A stretch of DNA of 64,000 nt from Nemania diffusa (taxonomy: Eukaryota > Ascomycota > Sordariomycetes > Xylariales > Xylariaceae), in contig JBBPUQ010000006.1 of NCBI GenBank assembly GCA_038501195.1, positions 1,860,001-1,924,000 on the forward strand. Direction: 5' to 3'. The position numbers were made by a program, and so were the translations under genes. Shown in pieces: positions 22,830-34,901 of this stretch. Within the stretch, counting starts at the first letter, position 1; each line of letters opens with the position of its first letter. Under the pieces are notes generated by a model that was not told where the DNA came from, did no database searches, and worked only from the letters and a program-made list of their open reading frames with translations.

Positions 22830-24390
22830 CTTTTTGATATCTTTACCAAACTACCACTACTACCTCCTTTCCTCCTACCTCTTCTCAACTCTTCCTCCAA
22901 CCCTCCCTCAACCCTCCTTCCCACCCTCCTCACCTCTCTCCGCCTTGGTTTGGAAGCTTCATTCAGGTATGTTAAAATTTCCATGGATAACATCATTAGT
23001 GCTACTATATTCTATTATATGGAGATCTCTATTTGCGTGGCCCTTCTACCTAGCATCAGTACATCATCATCCCGGTCCCGTTACCACCTCTAATTACCTT
23101 CTACATCCACATCTACCCCTACAACACGTTGGCCTTCCTTTCCTGCTGTCAGTCTTGTCAAGTCTCTCTAGCCTCGCCTACATAGGTACCTGTCGCCCAT
23201 GGGATGCTCTCGGCATTTTATAACCTTCCGCTAAGATAGGGTGGTTTTTTCTGCTTCCTGCTTCAGAACGGGACGTTTCGTGCTGCTAATAGTCCCTCTG
23301 CCTATTAATCAGCACTCGGTTATTCAGATGATCAGGGGTTTACCCTACCAAACACAATTTTGACCTATCCCTCCTCCTCTCCTCTCATTCTCTATTCAGA
23401 GTATCGGCACTCGCTAGTACACCCTGCAGTCCGTAACCTAACTCACACTTTCTAATACCGCCTCACACGCCACAAACTCGCATCTAATGCGGCTCTCTGC
23501 TGCGACCCTTACTTACAAGCCTCTTCTAGTCCATTGACGCGAGTTACGTCCCTTCCGTAAGTCCATCGTCTATTCATAATCGTCTAGTTGTGCTCTTCTT
23601 GACGTTGTACCTGCTGCCTCACGATTCCCATCACATAGCACTACAATTCACAATCATCTCTCTCCTCTACAGTCGATACGCTCGTTGCCAGCTGGGTAAT
23701 GTACCTACTCCATCCCTTCTGTTCTGTGGCCTTCCTTTCGGTCTAATCATTGTCAACTCCATTGTCCGGACATCTTCCCAACGCTCGTGGCCTTCTTCTA
23801 GGCTATATGTGCGAGATTCACTCTCTCCGACCCTGACACGTTGACTCCACCTCCTTACCATCAATGCCACTATTATACCTTTTTTATTAATGTAGCACCT
23901 TCCCTTCCCTTCCATCCCACGTCATTGGTTTTTCTATTATTTAACTTCAGACTCTAACTATCTGCCATTTATAGTTCTGCAAGCCACGATCTGCCTTTGG
24001 TACATTTACACGCATTACCTTTACAGCTCGGCAATCTTTTCTATTGTTCCTGCGAGTAAGTCACATTACTACTGTGTTTGTGCTTCTCAAAGTTTGACGA
24101 GTCTTCAACTCTTGAACTCTCTCTTCTGTTTACAATAATCATATTCCCTGGGGAGCAACTACACCCTGAAATCTTGCTATCTCCACCGTTTCCTTCTCTC
24201 TATCCTTATGATCAGCCTTCGAAAACAATTGAAGAAGGTAGAGAGGGAACATCTACCTTCCCTTTACTTCGTTCAATTTCTATACTAACAGTTCAAGAAG
24301 CCTTGCAACCAATTTTAAACCCTTAGACTAAGCTTGTCAGTTCGGGATTGATTTTTTTCGCATAAGGCTATCAGAACGACAGATACCTGG
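22830..24390 (+). promoter_or_regulatory. Long pyrimidine-rich promoter/leader of the RRM gene
   Basis: For about 1.5 kb the plus strand is strongly biased to C and T (for example 22848-22948 and 23340-23420). This continues to just before the start codon of the RRM gene at 24396. C/T-rich promoters and leaders are common in fungi, but rarely this long. Transcription start and any leader introns cannot be placed from the sequence. Confidence 0.45.
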
Positions 24391-24395
24391 ACATT

Positions 24396-27300
24396 ATGTA
24401 TAAGACATTCGGCCGGCCGTCGGTTTCGGCCTACGCGAAGTCGAAACGGTGGAATAAAGAACCCATCCCGGCCGGATCATCCGACTACGATGGCCGTGCT
24501 GGCGGTGGTGTCTCTCTCACTGCTGTTAGCGATTCTAGCGACAAAGTTCTAGTTTCTCCTCTTCATCGTGCCATTGAAAATATGGGCAAGAAACCTGCCA
24601 CACCAAAGAGCACTCTGCGTGGCGATGCGAAACCATTCAAGTCCAGCTCTCAGACAGACACCTCGCCTGGAAATAATAGTCTTGACACAGCCCCAACTTC
24701 TATCAATTCCGCTGATGCCAAGGACGGTGCATCTCAATGCGCTACTACCCAGCCGATGCCGCCTCGTCAGGGTAGACTCAGCACTGGAGAAGAAGGCGTA
24801 AGTTACAACCGAAAGAGTATTTCTGTTCGGAGAATTATCTTCGTTTCAATTTGTTCCCCTGTCTTCTACTGGGATTTGTATAGAACACCGAGCTAATGCA
24901 GCTACAAAACACAGGATGCGGCCTCGATCCTCATGGGCATGTACCAGGGCAACCAACAACGTGCCCGCTCCATTACCTCAGCCCAGCAGCAGCATAGTGG
25001 CGATGAGATTCATGATTACAGACATTCTTCTCCAATTCAGGATGCAGCTCAGGGATATGCCACCACGGAGACAGAGGTCCGCATGGCCGGTGCCGAGCAA
25101 CGACGTACCGACAAGACCCAGCAACTCAGCAATGGCAACGCACTCTCTGAAAACTACCGCCTGGCTACGATGCCGGCAATGGACGCAGCTTTCCAACCCA
25201 CCGGGAACTCCAATGGAAATAATCAGACGCACCACGTCACACCTACTAGAGATAGTTCTATGCGCAACCAGAGCGTCCAGCAGGTAACCCCGGAGAAGGA
25301 AGCCTTCATGATGCGCAATACTGGCAATGGTCATCAGCTTACACCATCAAGACCTGGCCTTAGTTACAAACATCGTCAGAGTGATGCGCTTCTCACTAGT
25401 AGCGGAGCTGCTGCAGCAAATTTCTTAGCCGGTAGTGCTGAAATGTATGGCCAGCATTCTAGTCCCGATTCCGATATTGAACGCCATCAGCCACTTGGTC
25501 GTACCGCTTATGATATCGGCGGCTACTACTCTCAATCCCAGCAACCCCCCAGAAGACTAATTGGACCAGTTCTTGATCATAATGCTTGTCTTACTAAAAC
25601 CAGCGGCCCCCCTCCGACTGTCGCTGAGCAACTACAAGCGGCGGAGGCTCGCCAGAGGGAATGGGGTCATGCTGTAGACTACACAATCAATAACAAGCAT
25701 CTCACCAGAGAATACTTCGAGCTACCTGAACCTATCAATGGATATACGTACGGCTTGCATGGCAGTGCCTCTGACGGGACTATGCTGCAATATCTCAATG
25801 GACAGGCCAGCACTTCGAAGGCCTTAACTCGGATTAGTCATGAACCTATTAACCAATCCACCATAGGCCCTGTCTGCTTCGAAATGGCCCCCAAAGAGGT
25901 TATGGCTAACCGCTCTGAGATGCTGCAGGCCATTACGGAGAATGGACAGCCTGGCCTTCAGGATCTCCTAAGTCCTAACTTTCTTCCGTTTACCGAGGGC
26001 TATAAATATTCGTCTCAGGCCGAGGAGAACGCGGTAATTGTCATTAGAAACGTAAGTCCCCCTGTCAAGACACTTATAGACGGTTTACCAGGCCTTTCTT
26101 CTAGGTTGCTAATAGCAGCGACTGACGATATACCTTATGAAAATAGATCCCATACGAGACTACGCGAAGTGAGGTCATCGCCCTGCTGGGTAAGTCCGCT
26201 AAGATCCTTAATGACCGCGAGGAGCCGATCCACATCATCATGGATCGCGTCACCAGCAAGACCCAAGATGTGTACTGCGAGCTTTCTAGTCTCAATGCAG
26301 CCGTCGAGCTAGTCGAGAGATTCAAGAAGGGCGGCGACAACGGCCGTATCGGGCGTCTTGGCAACCGCGTTGTTGAAGTTGAGATGTCGTCGCAGACGAA
26401 CCTAATGGCTACGCTATTCCCTAGCACTAAATGCGGCGTGAATTGGATTGGGACTCGCCCCAATATCGTTATGGACTCCGAGCACCCGTGGGAGAATTTC
26501 AAAGGCTTCATCACGGAGGAGGAGATGGTCATGCTCAGCAAGCATGTTGAGACCCCCCAACGAGTATGATGTTCTGTCCTTCCTAAGAATCTAGCGCGAT
26601 GCTAACATTGAGTTTAGTCTCTGTACGCCAGAATTTGCCCCGAGCGACCTTATGAGTGTATGATCAGTACACTCCGTAAGTTCCCGTGGTACATGGCCCA
26701 GCATATCACTATTAAGCAGCGCCATTCGGTCTATGAGGCAAGCATGAAAATGATCGGTGTACTCCAAGGCAAAATTAAGTCTCGCGATCGCGAGAATATC
26801 AAGGATCGCGGTCGTGAGGACAACAAGGAGGCTGAGCGCCTTACTCGTCAGCTGTTCGACCGTCTGGTCGCCTCAGCTATGTTGTGCCCTGGGTTTTCCG
26901 TTGTGCAGAAACACAACATTGCCACCATCGCTGGTCTGACTAAGACTCAGAGCCGCGAGTTCAACCAGCCGCGATTCCCGGATTCGTGGCGTCATCAGTG
27001 GACTTTGGTCCCCAAGGCTGGCATGCCCATTGATGTTCTTGAGGTATGTCCTAGTTATCTAGCACCAACTCCTTCTCTCTGATCGTTTCTGAGATAACGT
27101 AGTGACTAATGTTTATGCTATCGTAGTGGTACATTTCTGTCATCCGAACCGAGACCAACCGCGTTGTTCAAAGCTTGGACATCTCTTGGCGAATGCACCT
27201 CCAGGGTTTGATGGAAGATCTCGATGGCTATTGGGGCTTTTTCTGGGCCGAGGCCAACTTCCCCGTTGGCCGCGTCTGGGATAACATGTCGCTCGCGGAG

Positions 27301-27447
27301 TGTAGTCGGCTTGAGTGGAGAGCCATTGAGCGCATCATTACTCGCGCTGTCCAGGGAGGCAATATTCCCCCTTCATACACGGCCAGATCCTATCATATCG
27401 ACTCGAGCGCCAAAGGAAGCTACTGCAATACCTCTCCATGGTCATAG
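24396..27447 (+). CDS. RRM-domain RNA-binding protein, fungal family
   Basis: Five exons (24396-24797, 24915-26051, 26147-26563, 26618-27043, 27127-27447), all joined in phase 0, encode about 900 aa. The first 500 residues are polar and low in order (Gln, Ser, Asn, Thr rich), ending in a conserved patch around EYFELPEPINGYTYGLHG. Joining exons 2 and 3 gives an RRM: VIVIRNIPYETTRSEVIALL as strand 1/RNP2 and helix 1, and HIIMDRVTSKTQDVYCEL as the RNP1-like strand region (RNP1 is weak). The C-terminal 300 residues (PYECMISTLRKFPWYMAQHI, AMLCPGFSVVQKHNI, SREFNQPRFPDSWRHQW, WGFFWAEANFPVG) are well-formed and look conserved, but I know no named domain for them. It probably binds RNA; target and compartment are unknown. 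Introns have good CTAAC/CTGAC branch sites. Confidence 0.8.
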
Positions 27448-29241
27448 ACGATTTAGAATCGGCTGTTGTTGGTTTCGGTTGATGATTTGAGCCAACAATC
27501 TTTTTTCACTTTTGAGAGCAATTTTCTCTTCAGATTTCTTTATTTTTTTCCCTCGACATCTTTGCCATTTCACGAGAAGGCCAGATCCTAAGCAGGCGAA
27601 TTGCAAAATTGAGATGATTAATAAGATTTTCAGCATTGCGAACCGAGTTGAGGAACGTTGCACCAGTACACAGGCATCTTTTCGCGGATTGGCTCGGGAT
27701 TGATCGGCCGGAACTCGCGTGGTCTCACAGGTTTGGGACTGCGTAATGTGAATATTAGACGGGACGGAACCGTCTTGGCGTGGCGCGATGTCTCACTGTT
27801 TCAAGTGGACGTATTGATGCTGGTATTGCCTATTCTTTTCTTAGTGTTGTGTGGGCTCTAGTCCTGAAGGCCTGAGAGAAAGTGAAGGTGCACTTTCGGT
27901 CGGTGCCCGAATGGCTACTTGGGAGACGACGTCTATACGAGGTGTTTTCATCACGTGACACTGGATTCATATGCTTGTTCGTATGATCCGGAACTATGCA
28001 TGGCAGAAAAGGGTATGCTGATATAGACTTTTGCTCATGGCGTCTGGAACGAAATGAATAGTTGTGGACTATAGCGTGTGGACTAGGTGGATTGATTACG
28101 GGTAGGCTTGGTCGGTTCAACGAAGACATACGGACGGAGCTGGTTTACCTGGATGACGGGTATTTCTGTCGCGTATGTCGGGAGTTGACCGTTTCCCCCC
28201 ATGAATGGGGCCGTACATAGATAGGTATCGGGAGCCGGTAACTCGGTGGTCCACAATGGAGAATATAATTTCCTAAGGCTCACTAGATGGATTGTGTTAA
28301 TTCGAATACCTAGACGTGAATGACTAGGTACCTAGGTTAAGATTGTTGGATGGTCTATCGCAAGTTTGATAGCGACAACAAGCTCTTGTGTTAGTTGTGG
28401 ATAGTACTATCCATGCGCCATTTTATCTTAGAGCCAAGGCGTGCTTCTACTATAGATTGACGTAACTCAACGATTGAACGGAGCAGACTTTAGAGGGTTT
28501 AATTGCCCATAGATATGGATAAGTCCATCAGCTGAAGAGGGGGCGATACTTAATGAAAGGATGGGATGAGGTTGAATTGATGCCCCGCTATTGGCAGGGG
28601 GAGAATTAGTCTGTTTCCCTGATTGGATGCGTTAGTTTCTAGGGCCTGCTGTTGTGTCATTGGCTGTCAGCAGCAGCCCACTTGCCTTGTTTGGCCTTAA
28701 TAACGGCTATTCACGTACAGTAATGAGTACATAGAGATCTGGGAGGCTCCAGGTACATCATGTACCCGGTAAGAGGTACCGCAGTCCTGGTTTCCCCTCT
28801 CAGCGGAACTACCTGCTACTTAGACTAGTCTACATACCAGCCCACCAGTCCATGCTCCATCAATCACTCCATCCTCCATGCAACCTCTGTCTATCTATCC
28901 GACCTACGGTTACCAGATACCAGAGCAGCATCTTGATCCCCCTTTAATTTGCGATACTATCAACCTCACCCGAAGTTCGAGTCAGCTGCACCACATACGC
29001 ACGACGAGCTAACACGACGAGTAAAGCAGTCAATCAGCCAACTAGCCGATTAATTCTCTGTCCTCAAGGGCATAACTCCAAGCCGAACAAAAATATAGCC
29101 TAGAGTGCAGGCAGTGGGGGAAGACACCCCATAACAACCGTCAAAACGGCGTCCTCAGGGCAAGAAGCGGCTGGAGGTGTCCCGCCCAACACCACCGCCA
29201 CACCCAGCACACCCACAGCAGCGAGCGGCACTCCTCGCGGC
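27448..29241. other. Intergenic between RRM gene and SNX3
   Basis: The first 200 bases contain T-rich runs consistent with the 3' UTR of the RRM gene. The last 400 bases are CT/CA-rich and probably form the SNX3 promoter and leader. No gene is supported between them. Confidence 0.5.
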
Positions 29242-30202
29242 ATGGCGAGCATGGCCCGTCCCATAATGCAGTCCATGCCGGACACGCGACACCAATCTTT
29301 CGACGAGATCTACGGACCCCCCGAGAACTTTCTTGAGATCGAGGTGCGTACGTCATCGCCAGTCATATCGTGATGATGGATGGATGGCCTCTCCCCCCAG
29401 CTTGTGTGCAAAACCCACCTCCCGTCTCCCGAGGCGCAATATCCCGCGCCATCGCCGGCAGGCAGCGCAGGCAGCGCCGCGCTCATCGTTGCATACCGTG
29501 CCTCGTGCCGCGCCCCGACCCATGCAGAGAAGCCCGGGTCCACTATCTACCTCGAACCCATGCCATTTCATGCCACCTGTTTGCACAAGCGACTAACATG
29601 GGAGACCGCAAATACACAGGTCCGTAACCCCCGCACGCACGGCACGTCGCGCTCCATGTATACCGACTACGAGATCGTGTGCCGCACCAACATCCCCGCC
29701 TTTAAGCTGCGCCAAAGCAGCGTGCGCCGGCGCTACAGCGACTTCGAGTACTTCCGGGACATCCTGGAACGCGAGAGCGCCCGCGTCACCATTCCGCCCT
29801 TGCCCGGTAAGGTCTTCACCAACCGCTTCTCCGACGACGTTATTGAGGGCCGCCGCGCCGGGCTTGAGAAGTTCCTTAAGATCGTCGTCGGTCATCCGCT
29901 CCTGCAGACGGGGAGTAAAGTGCTCGCCGCCTTCGTACAGGGTGAGTTTTTTTTCTTCTCTAGCTTGCGGCCCTTATGTGTGCGTGCGCAAGTGTCTTGT
30001 CTTGGCTGCGATTGGAGAAGGCCTGGGCGCGTATTCAAATTTTATGATATCGCATCGGTGTAGTTGTAGATGAAACAGTGCCTGGCCACCGATGTAGATT
30101 GACGTGCGCACGTGCGCGCAACGCCGAAGCTTAATTTACCCCTATACGAAGATTACACTGACATGGTCAACAGATCCCAACTGGGACCGCAACGCATGGT
30201 GA
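29242..30202 (+). CDS. snx3: SNX3/Grd19-type PX-domain sorting nexin
   Basis: Three exons (29242-29343, 29620-29941, 30174-30202) encode about 150 aa; starting at ATG 29266 gives 142 aa. The protein is almost entirely a PX domain: [50 protein letters not shown] (the basic RRYSDF motif contacts PI3P), IPPLPGKVF with the PxxP turn, [13 protein letters not shown], ending in the tiny third exon [13 protein letters not shown]. This is the classic sorting nexin 3 architecture. SNX3 binds PI3P on early endosomes and works with retromer to recycle membrane cargo. Intron 1 is 276 nt with branch GACTAACA; intron 2 is 232 nt. The tiny last exon (29 nt) is confirmed by the exact match to the family C-terminus. 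The exact start among four in-frame ATGs is uncertain. Confidence 0.92.
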
Positions 30203-31919
30203 CTGCGCCTACTCGACTCGTGGACCAACGGCTCGTCGCCAGGTCGTACGCCGCGCAAGCTCCAGAAGCGGTGCCTGCCCCCGCCTCACCTCGAGATACA
30301 ACAACACGTACATCTGGAAGGGGCTGTGCCTAGTTTAACTAAGACGAACTGCAGCAGTAGCACTGCTACTACCATCACCACGGGCTGGGAGACAGAAGAC
30401 GAGACAAACCAAGCGTGAACGGGTGGATGTGGAAAACAAACAAGCAAAAGAAATTATGTGTGGGAAACAGAAGCAGCAAATGGGCGTAACCTTGCGCCTT
30501 GGGTCGCGGAAGTTACCGAACCTTTTATATTTCTTGTCTCTCGACCTTGGTGCAGAGAGCGGCATTTTCGGCCTAGGGAACGTAGCTGTTTGAATTCATT
30601 ATGGCCCTAATGGGGCGGTGGCATATTGTTATGTATAGCAAAAACCGGGGTTGTTTTACAATGATGAGCGAGGAGGATATATCCGCATCGGTTAAGTTCC
30701 TAAAAGAAGGGGGAGAGAGAGAGAAGCGGCCCAGAGATGAGAATGCCGATGTTTAGTAGGAAAGACATGGAGAACGAATAGGAGTAGTATTCAATCATTC
30801 AATCACGAGTGAAGTGGAACTTGATGTTGAGGGTGATGTGAAGGCATTCGGTACCCAAAGAATTATACCTTTGCGTCTTTACTTATTCCTTTACCTACCT
30901 AGGTACCTAGCGAGATTTATCTTCCTCTAAGACAGTGCACTGTTGGGGTTTGCTATTTATCCCTTACGTTGACGATACGATGATTTATGAGCATGCTTTT
31001 AACTTGGTGAGAACTATATAAACCATTTACGGTCAAGATAAGGTCAGCTACGCAAGCAAAGATAGCACGCCGACGCTCATCGGCGACTCGTACGTGTCAG
31101 ATAATGCACTGTGGTGTGATAAATTTCGTTATATTTTACAGTAACTAGTGTTCTCCGTCTCAGTCCCGCGAATTGCGCTCGCGATGGTTGCGGGCCTCGG
31201 TATTTCCCTTGACTATATCTGGGTACTGGTATAAATTTATAGATACTCCTCTGATAAACATCCACTCGTCGGTCATCAAGACCCGAGAAATACGCTTCGC
31301 GAGTGGTGGTAGTAGTGGGGAGATATGAGGCGCCCAGAAATAAGCTCGTGAGGTCGTCGGCAAGTCGTATAGCAGCGAGTTTCGCGTGCGCATCCTATCC
31401 TGATGCGATTTCCGAGCCAAATACCTTTCCCCGTTTTCCGTACACTATAGTGTTCTCCTCTGTTATCCTAACCCCCGAACCCCCGTCTATGCTGGCCTAG
31501 TGGAGATGCATCGATTCGTGAAAAAGCCGTGATCCCCTGAGTTGCGTCTATGTGATATACAAATCATGTCCTCGGCACCGGTGCCGGACTGTGGTGTGGT
31601 GTGGTCTATGATCATGGTGTCGGTTGTGGTATTGGTACAGTAATTCGCTCTTTGATCGGGGTTAGGTCGGTTGCAACGCTGGGAAAGTGCCCGGCCGGCA
31701 AAGATCAACCTCAAGTATCCCATTCCAGGCGTTAAGACGATGAGAAGCGGTTTTCCGACCCAGTCATCTCCATCGAGTTGCGAGTGGCGATTGTGGGTAT
31801 TAGAGGTAAAACGCAGTTGGTTGTGTGTTGACATAAGGACAGACGACGCCCGGAGGTCGAAGTCGTATCTACGAGGACCGAGATACTCCATGTAACGCGA
31901 GTTTGTCGTGTAGGCAGAC
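30203..31919. other. Intergenic between convergent SNX3 and RIM2
   Basis: Shared 3' flank of two convergent genes. It includes a GA-rich run at 30711-30730 and an ACCTAGGTACCTAG motif near 30896-30910. A 156-codon minus-strand frame at 31487-31957 lacks family features and is probably RIM2 3' UTR. Confidence 0.5.
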
Positions 31920-33269
31920 TTAAATCTTCGCGCCGAGTAATGTAAGAATGCCCTCATACATGCCGAACATGATGGCCGCCGAGGGGATCGTGCGCATGAG
32001 ATGGGGTGTTAGGCCACCGTATAGCCCGATGAAGCCCTCCTCCTTCCACACGAGCTTGAAGCATTGTACAAGACCCGAGTACTTTGGGCGCCCATCCGCC
32101 ATCGGCGCTTGCCTCAGTCTTGTTCTCGCGACCTAGAAGGAACCAGTGAGATTACCGCTCGTATACGTATGATGTAGTCGGGTGTATGTCGCTTACCTCA
32201 TGCGGGTACGTTAGTACGGCCGCCAGACCCTTGGCGGCTCCCGCGCCCATCGCATTGCCCGTCCAGTCGACTGTATGATCCCACCAGGTCTTCTCACGGC
32301 CGCTGGCAATGAGATGCTCCTCGCGCAGCCGCAGCCGTCTCTTCAGCTCTTCGTACATAACCCATTGTAATGTGCTCTCCGTGACACCTAGGTAGCTGGC
32401 ACTGAGACCCTTGAAGAAACCCTTGGGTCCTTCATCTCGCAGAACCTGCTTGATGCAGTCCCAGCTGTTCCGATACCGCCGTGCGCTCACGTCGCCCTTG
32501 CGCTCCGCATTGTTCTTGTCGAGCTGCAACCGCGTCTTGACCAGCCAGATGGGGTTTGTGGCGGTGCCTGTCGCGACCCCGGCGGTGATGGCGCTCCCGA
32601 GGTGTACGACGGGGTTGGTCGGCTCCAAGCCTGTCCACTCGGAATAGGTGCGCTTGCCCATAGGATATACGTAGAAATTGATGCTCCTTGCTGGTATTAC
32701 TCCAATTAGATTGGGCCCTAGGCCCTTGAATAGAGCGCGCCAGCCCTCCAGTCGGTGTACATCGCGGAGAATATGGAGGGTCTCAACGAGGTGGTAGGAG
32801 GCCGATCGAAGGGGGCTAAGGCGAGTGTGGCCTGCGGCGGCCCGGGCGGCCCGCAGTTGGGCTTGGTAGAAATCGGATTGTAGCCGGGTCTTGAGCACGT
32901 CAAGGGGCGCTGTGAGGACGGCAGCTGTCATGCCGCCGGCTCTGTTGTGAAAGTTCAAGTCAGCGCCACATGCGGGTGGAAATTAGAGAGAGAGAGAGGG
33001 GTATAGAGGGAGGGATAGAGGGGGGAAGGGGAGTATGCAACTGAAGCAGTGAAGCACTATTTTAACCCAATGCTTCAAGCTCTGTCTTGTGTCCGAGGTC
33101 TTGTCTATACGTACGCTCCAGCGACAAGATACGGCCATGACTTGGCGAAAGGTGCTATCTTGGTGGATGGTGTCGGGCTCGCTTCACCAAGCTCCCTCGA
33201 TTGCGGCAACGGCGATTGCTCTGTTATGTAGGGATTCCCCTGACGCCGTTCTTTCGTGGTACTGGCCAT
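31920..33269 (-). CDS. rim2: Mitochondrial carrier, RIM2-type pyrimidine nucleotide carrier
   Basis: Three exons (33269-33115, 32941-32197, 32132-31920) encode about 370 aa. A 40-residue N-terminal extension leads into APFAKSWPYLVAGAAGGMTAAV, which is only continuous after removing the 173-nt intron 1. Three mitochondrial-carrier repeats each show the Px(D/E)xx(K/R) signature: PLDVLKTRL in repeat 1, PIWLVKTRL in repeat 2 and PHEVARTRLR in repeat 3. The Trp replacing the acidic residue in repeat 2 is typical of the RIM2/SLC25A33-36 and folate/NAD subgroup. Sequence around the repeats (LRSASYHLVETLHILRDVH, WRALFKGLGPNL, GFFKGLSASYLGVTESTLQ) fits RIM2, which exchanges pyrimidine (deoxy)nucleotides across the inner mitochondrial membrane for mtDNA and RNA synthesis. 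Intron 1 carries a purine tract on the plus strand (pyrimidine on the coding strand) near its acceptor. Confidence 0.9.
32984..33033. repeat. GA-rich simple repeat in RIM2 intron 1
   Basis: A run of AGAG units followed by GGGA-rich sequence. On the coding strand it is a C/T tract 40-90 nt upstream of the intron 1 acceptor, so it may act as an extended polypyrimidine tract. Confidence 0.7.
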
Positions 33270-33994
33270 CGTGTGTGTCGTGTTGGTACCGGCCGCATAG
33301 GCTGGTGAGAACGCACGAGGTCAAAATTAGGTACTCGATATAGCAAACTCGGTGTCTGGTCCGTTTGTACCCAACGCAGGTGTCTGCCCTGTCCCTGTTC
33401 GGATCTGCGGTTTCGTGTGTAGCGTCGGCTTCCCTGCAACAGAGACAGGTAGTTGAATTGATGTAGAGTCGATTTAGGCTCGCGATGCGGCGAGAATATG
33501 GGTCGTGGATGGAGAGGGGAGAGCGGGAGAGCTACCAGTCAACTTTCGAAGACATACAAAAGACGTACGCCATCGACTTTTTTTTTGCTCTAACTCTTGT
33601 CTATCAATAGTCTATCGATGGGTTCTGACGCCACACATTTTCTTATCGCTCAATCCACTATCCACTCTTCAACCTTCAACGCGTCAGGGTACTTAATTGA
33701 GTGGATCTTATTTAGCAGATCGGGACTAATAGTACTAATAAGGTTGTGGCTGGCAATGAGATGCAACGTGGCTGAACCAGTGGCTCATCACATGCCTGCA
33801 AGCGAATGCGATGCAGTAAATAATACCCGAGGACTTACACTCTCTACCACCTACCCAATTCATAGAAATCAGACGCCATGTCTCACGCCCCCATTCAAGT
33901 GAATCAAGAGACTATCTTACGCAGTACCTAGGCAGTTGTATTGTTGACTTGTTTGCGACTAGCGTATTAATTTATCGTCCCTTATATACCTAGA
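33270..33994. other. Intergenic between RIM2 and VOC gene
   Basis: Upstream flank of RIM2 and downstream flank of the VOC gene, both on the minus strand. No further gene is supported. Confidence 0.5.
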
Positions 33995-34396
33995 TCAGCC
34001 ACCCTTGACCGGCTCGATGAAATCCCACGTATTTCCATACAAGTCTTCAAACACGGCAACGGTGCCATAAGGCATGGTCCTGGGCTGCTCGAGGAACTTG
34101 ACGCCCTTTTCCAGAAAACCCTTGTGGTCGCGTGCGAAGTCGTCCGTGGCCAGGAAGAACCCCACCCGGCCTCCCGTCTGGTTGCCGACGGCGGTCTTCT
34201 GCGTGTCGGTCGTGGCCTTCGCCAGCACGAGCGCCGCGCCCTCCTTGCCCGGCTTGAGCACCACCCAGCGCTTCCCCTCGCCCAGCGCCCGGTCCTCCAC
34301 GCAGTCGAAGCCCAGCACGTCGCAGTAGTAGGTCTTGGCGCGGTCGTAGTCGTCCACGACTAGTGTCACTTGGAAGAGAGAGCGGTTTGCCATCAT
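33995..34396 (-). CDS. VOC superfamily (glyoxalase/bleomycin-resistance fold) protein
   Basis: Single-exon gene of 133 aa. The VOC fold is evident from two beta-alpha-beta-beta-beta halves: FQVTLVVDDYDRAKTYYCDVLGF with the usual DxxRAxxFY pattern and KRWVVLKPG, then GRVGFFLATDDFARDHKGF, TMPYGTVAVFEDLYGNTWDF and EPVKGG at the end. VOC proteins use a metal centre for isomerases, dioxygenases and detoxifying enzymes, or bind toxic small molecules. The substrate here cannot be inferred. The gene is intron-less and looks richer in G+C than its flanks, and the protein resembles bacterial VOC proteins in layout, so acquisition from bacteria is possible but not shown. Two adjacent ATG codons (34396 and 34393) are both possible starts. 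Confidence 0.85.
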   Translation of the reverse strand: MMANRSLFQVTLVVDDYDRAKTYYCDVLGFDCVEDRALGEGKRWVVLKPGKEGAALVLAKATTDTQKTAVGNQTGGRVGFFLATDDFARDHKGFLEKGVKFLEQPRTMPYGTVAVFEDLYGNTWDFIEPVKGG

Positions 34397-34901
34397 ACTT
34401 CCTGGGAGGCTGGAATGGCAGTAACTTTCGTAGTTGAGTTATGTCACTAACTACCTGGTTTGTATTCTTGTGTAAATTGTTGAGTGTGAAGTTTCAAAGT
34501 TGGAATTATGATAGAATTTTTCATCCCGGTCAACGTTACCTGTGGGGCTCATGCCCTATAATCCTAATGAGGAAAGCCGTGCAGAGATCCGCTCTATCTA
34601 CGCTAGCTGCGACGATCTCAAAATGGATGATAAAGTGAATACTGTGGACGTGCTTGGCACTAACTGCACTGAACCTCGAGACGAAAATGGTGGTGGTTGC
34701 GGCCATGAGTCTCAAGTTTGCCTACCGTCGAGAAACGTCGAGAAAATTTTGTGATACCTGTGATCAGATATAGTATCATATATTAAATACAAAGTACCGA
34801 GTCTCTCGCTTAGAATTATATGTACATGCTCTACTATAGCCATATGTTAGATTATACCACAGGTCGTCGGTTGCCTTATAAATATGGTACAACTTCGATC
34901 A
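34397..34901. other. Intergenic, no gene seen
   Basis: Upstream flank of the VOC gene and downstream flank of the Zn2Cys6 gene. AT-rich around 34760-34880; nothing else supported. Confidence 0.5.

Noticed and set aside
31487..31957. 156-codon minus-strand frame downstream of RIM2
   Set aside because: It overlaps the RIM2 stop and 3' flank, has no family features and no convincing start.
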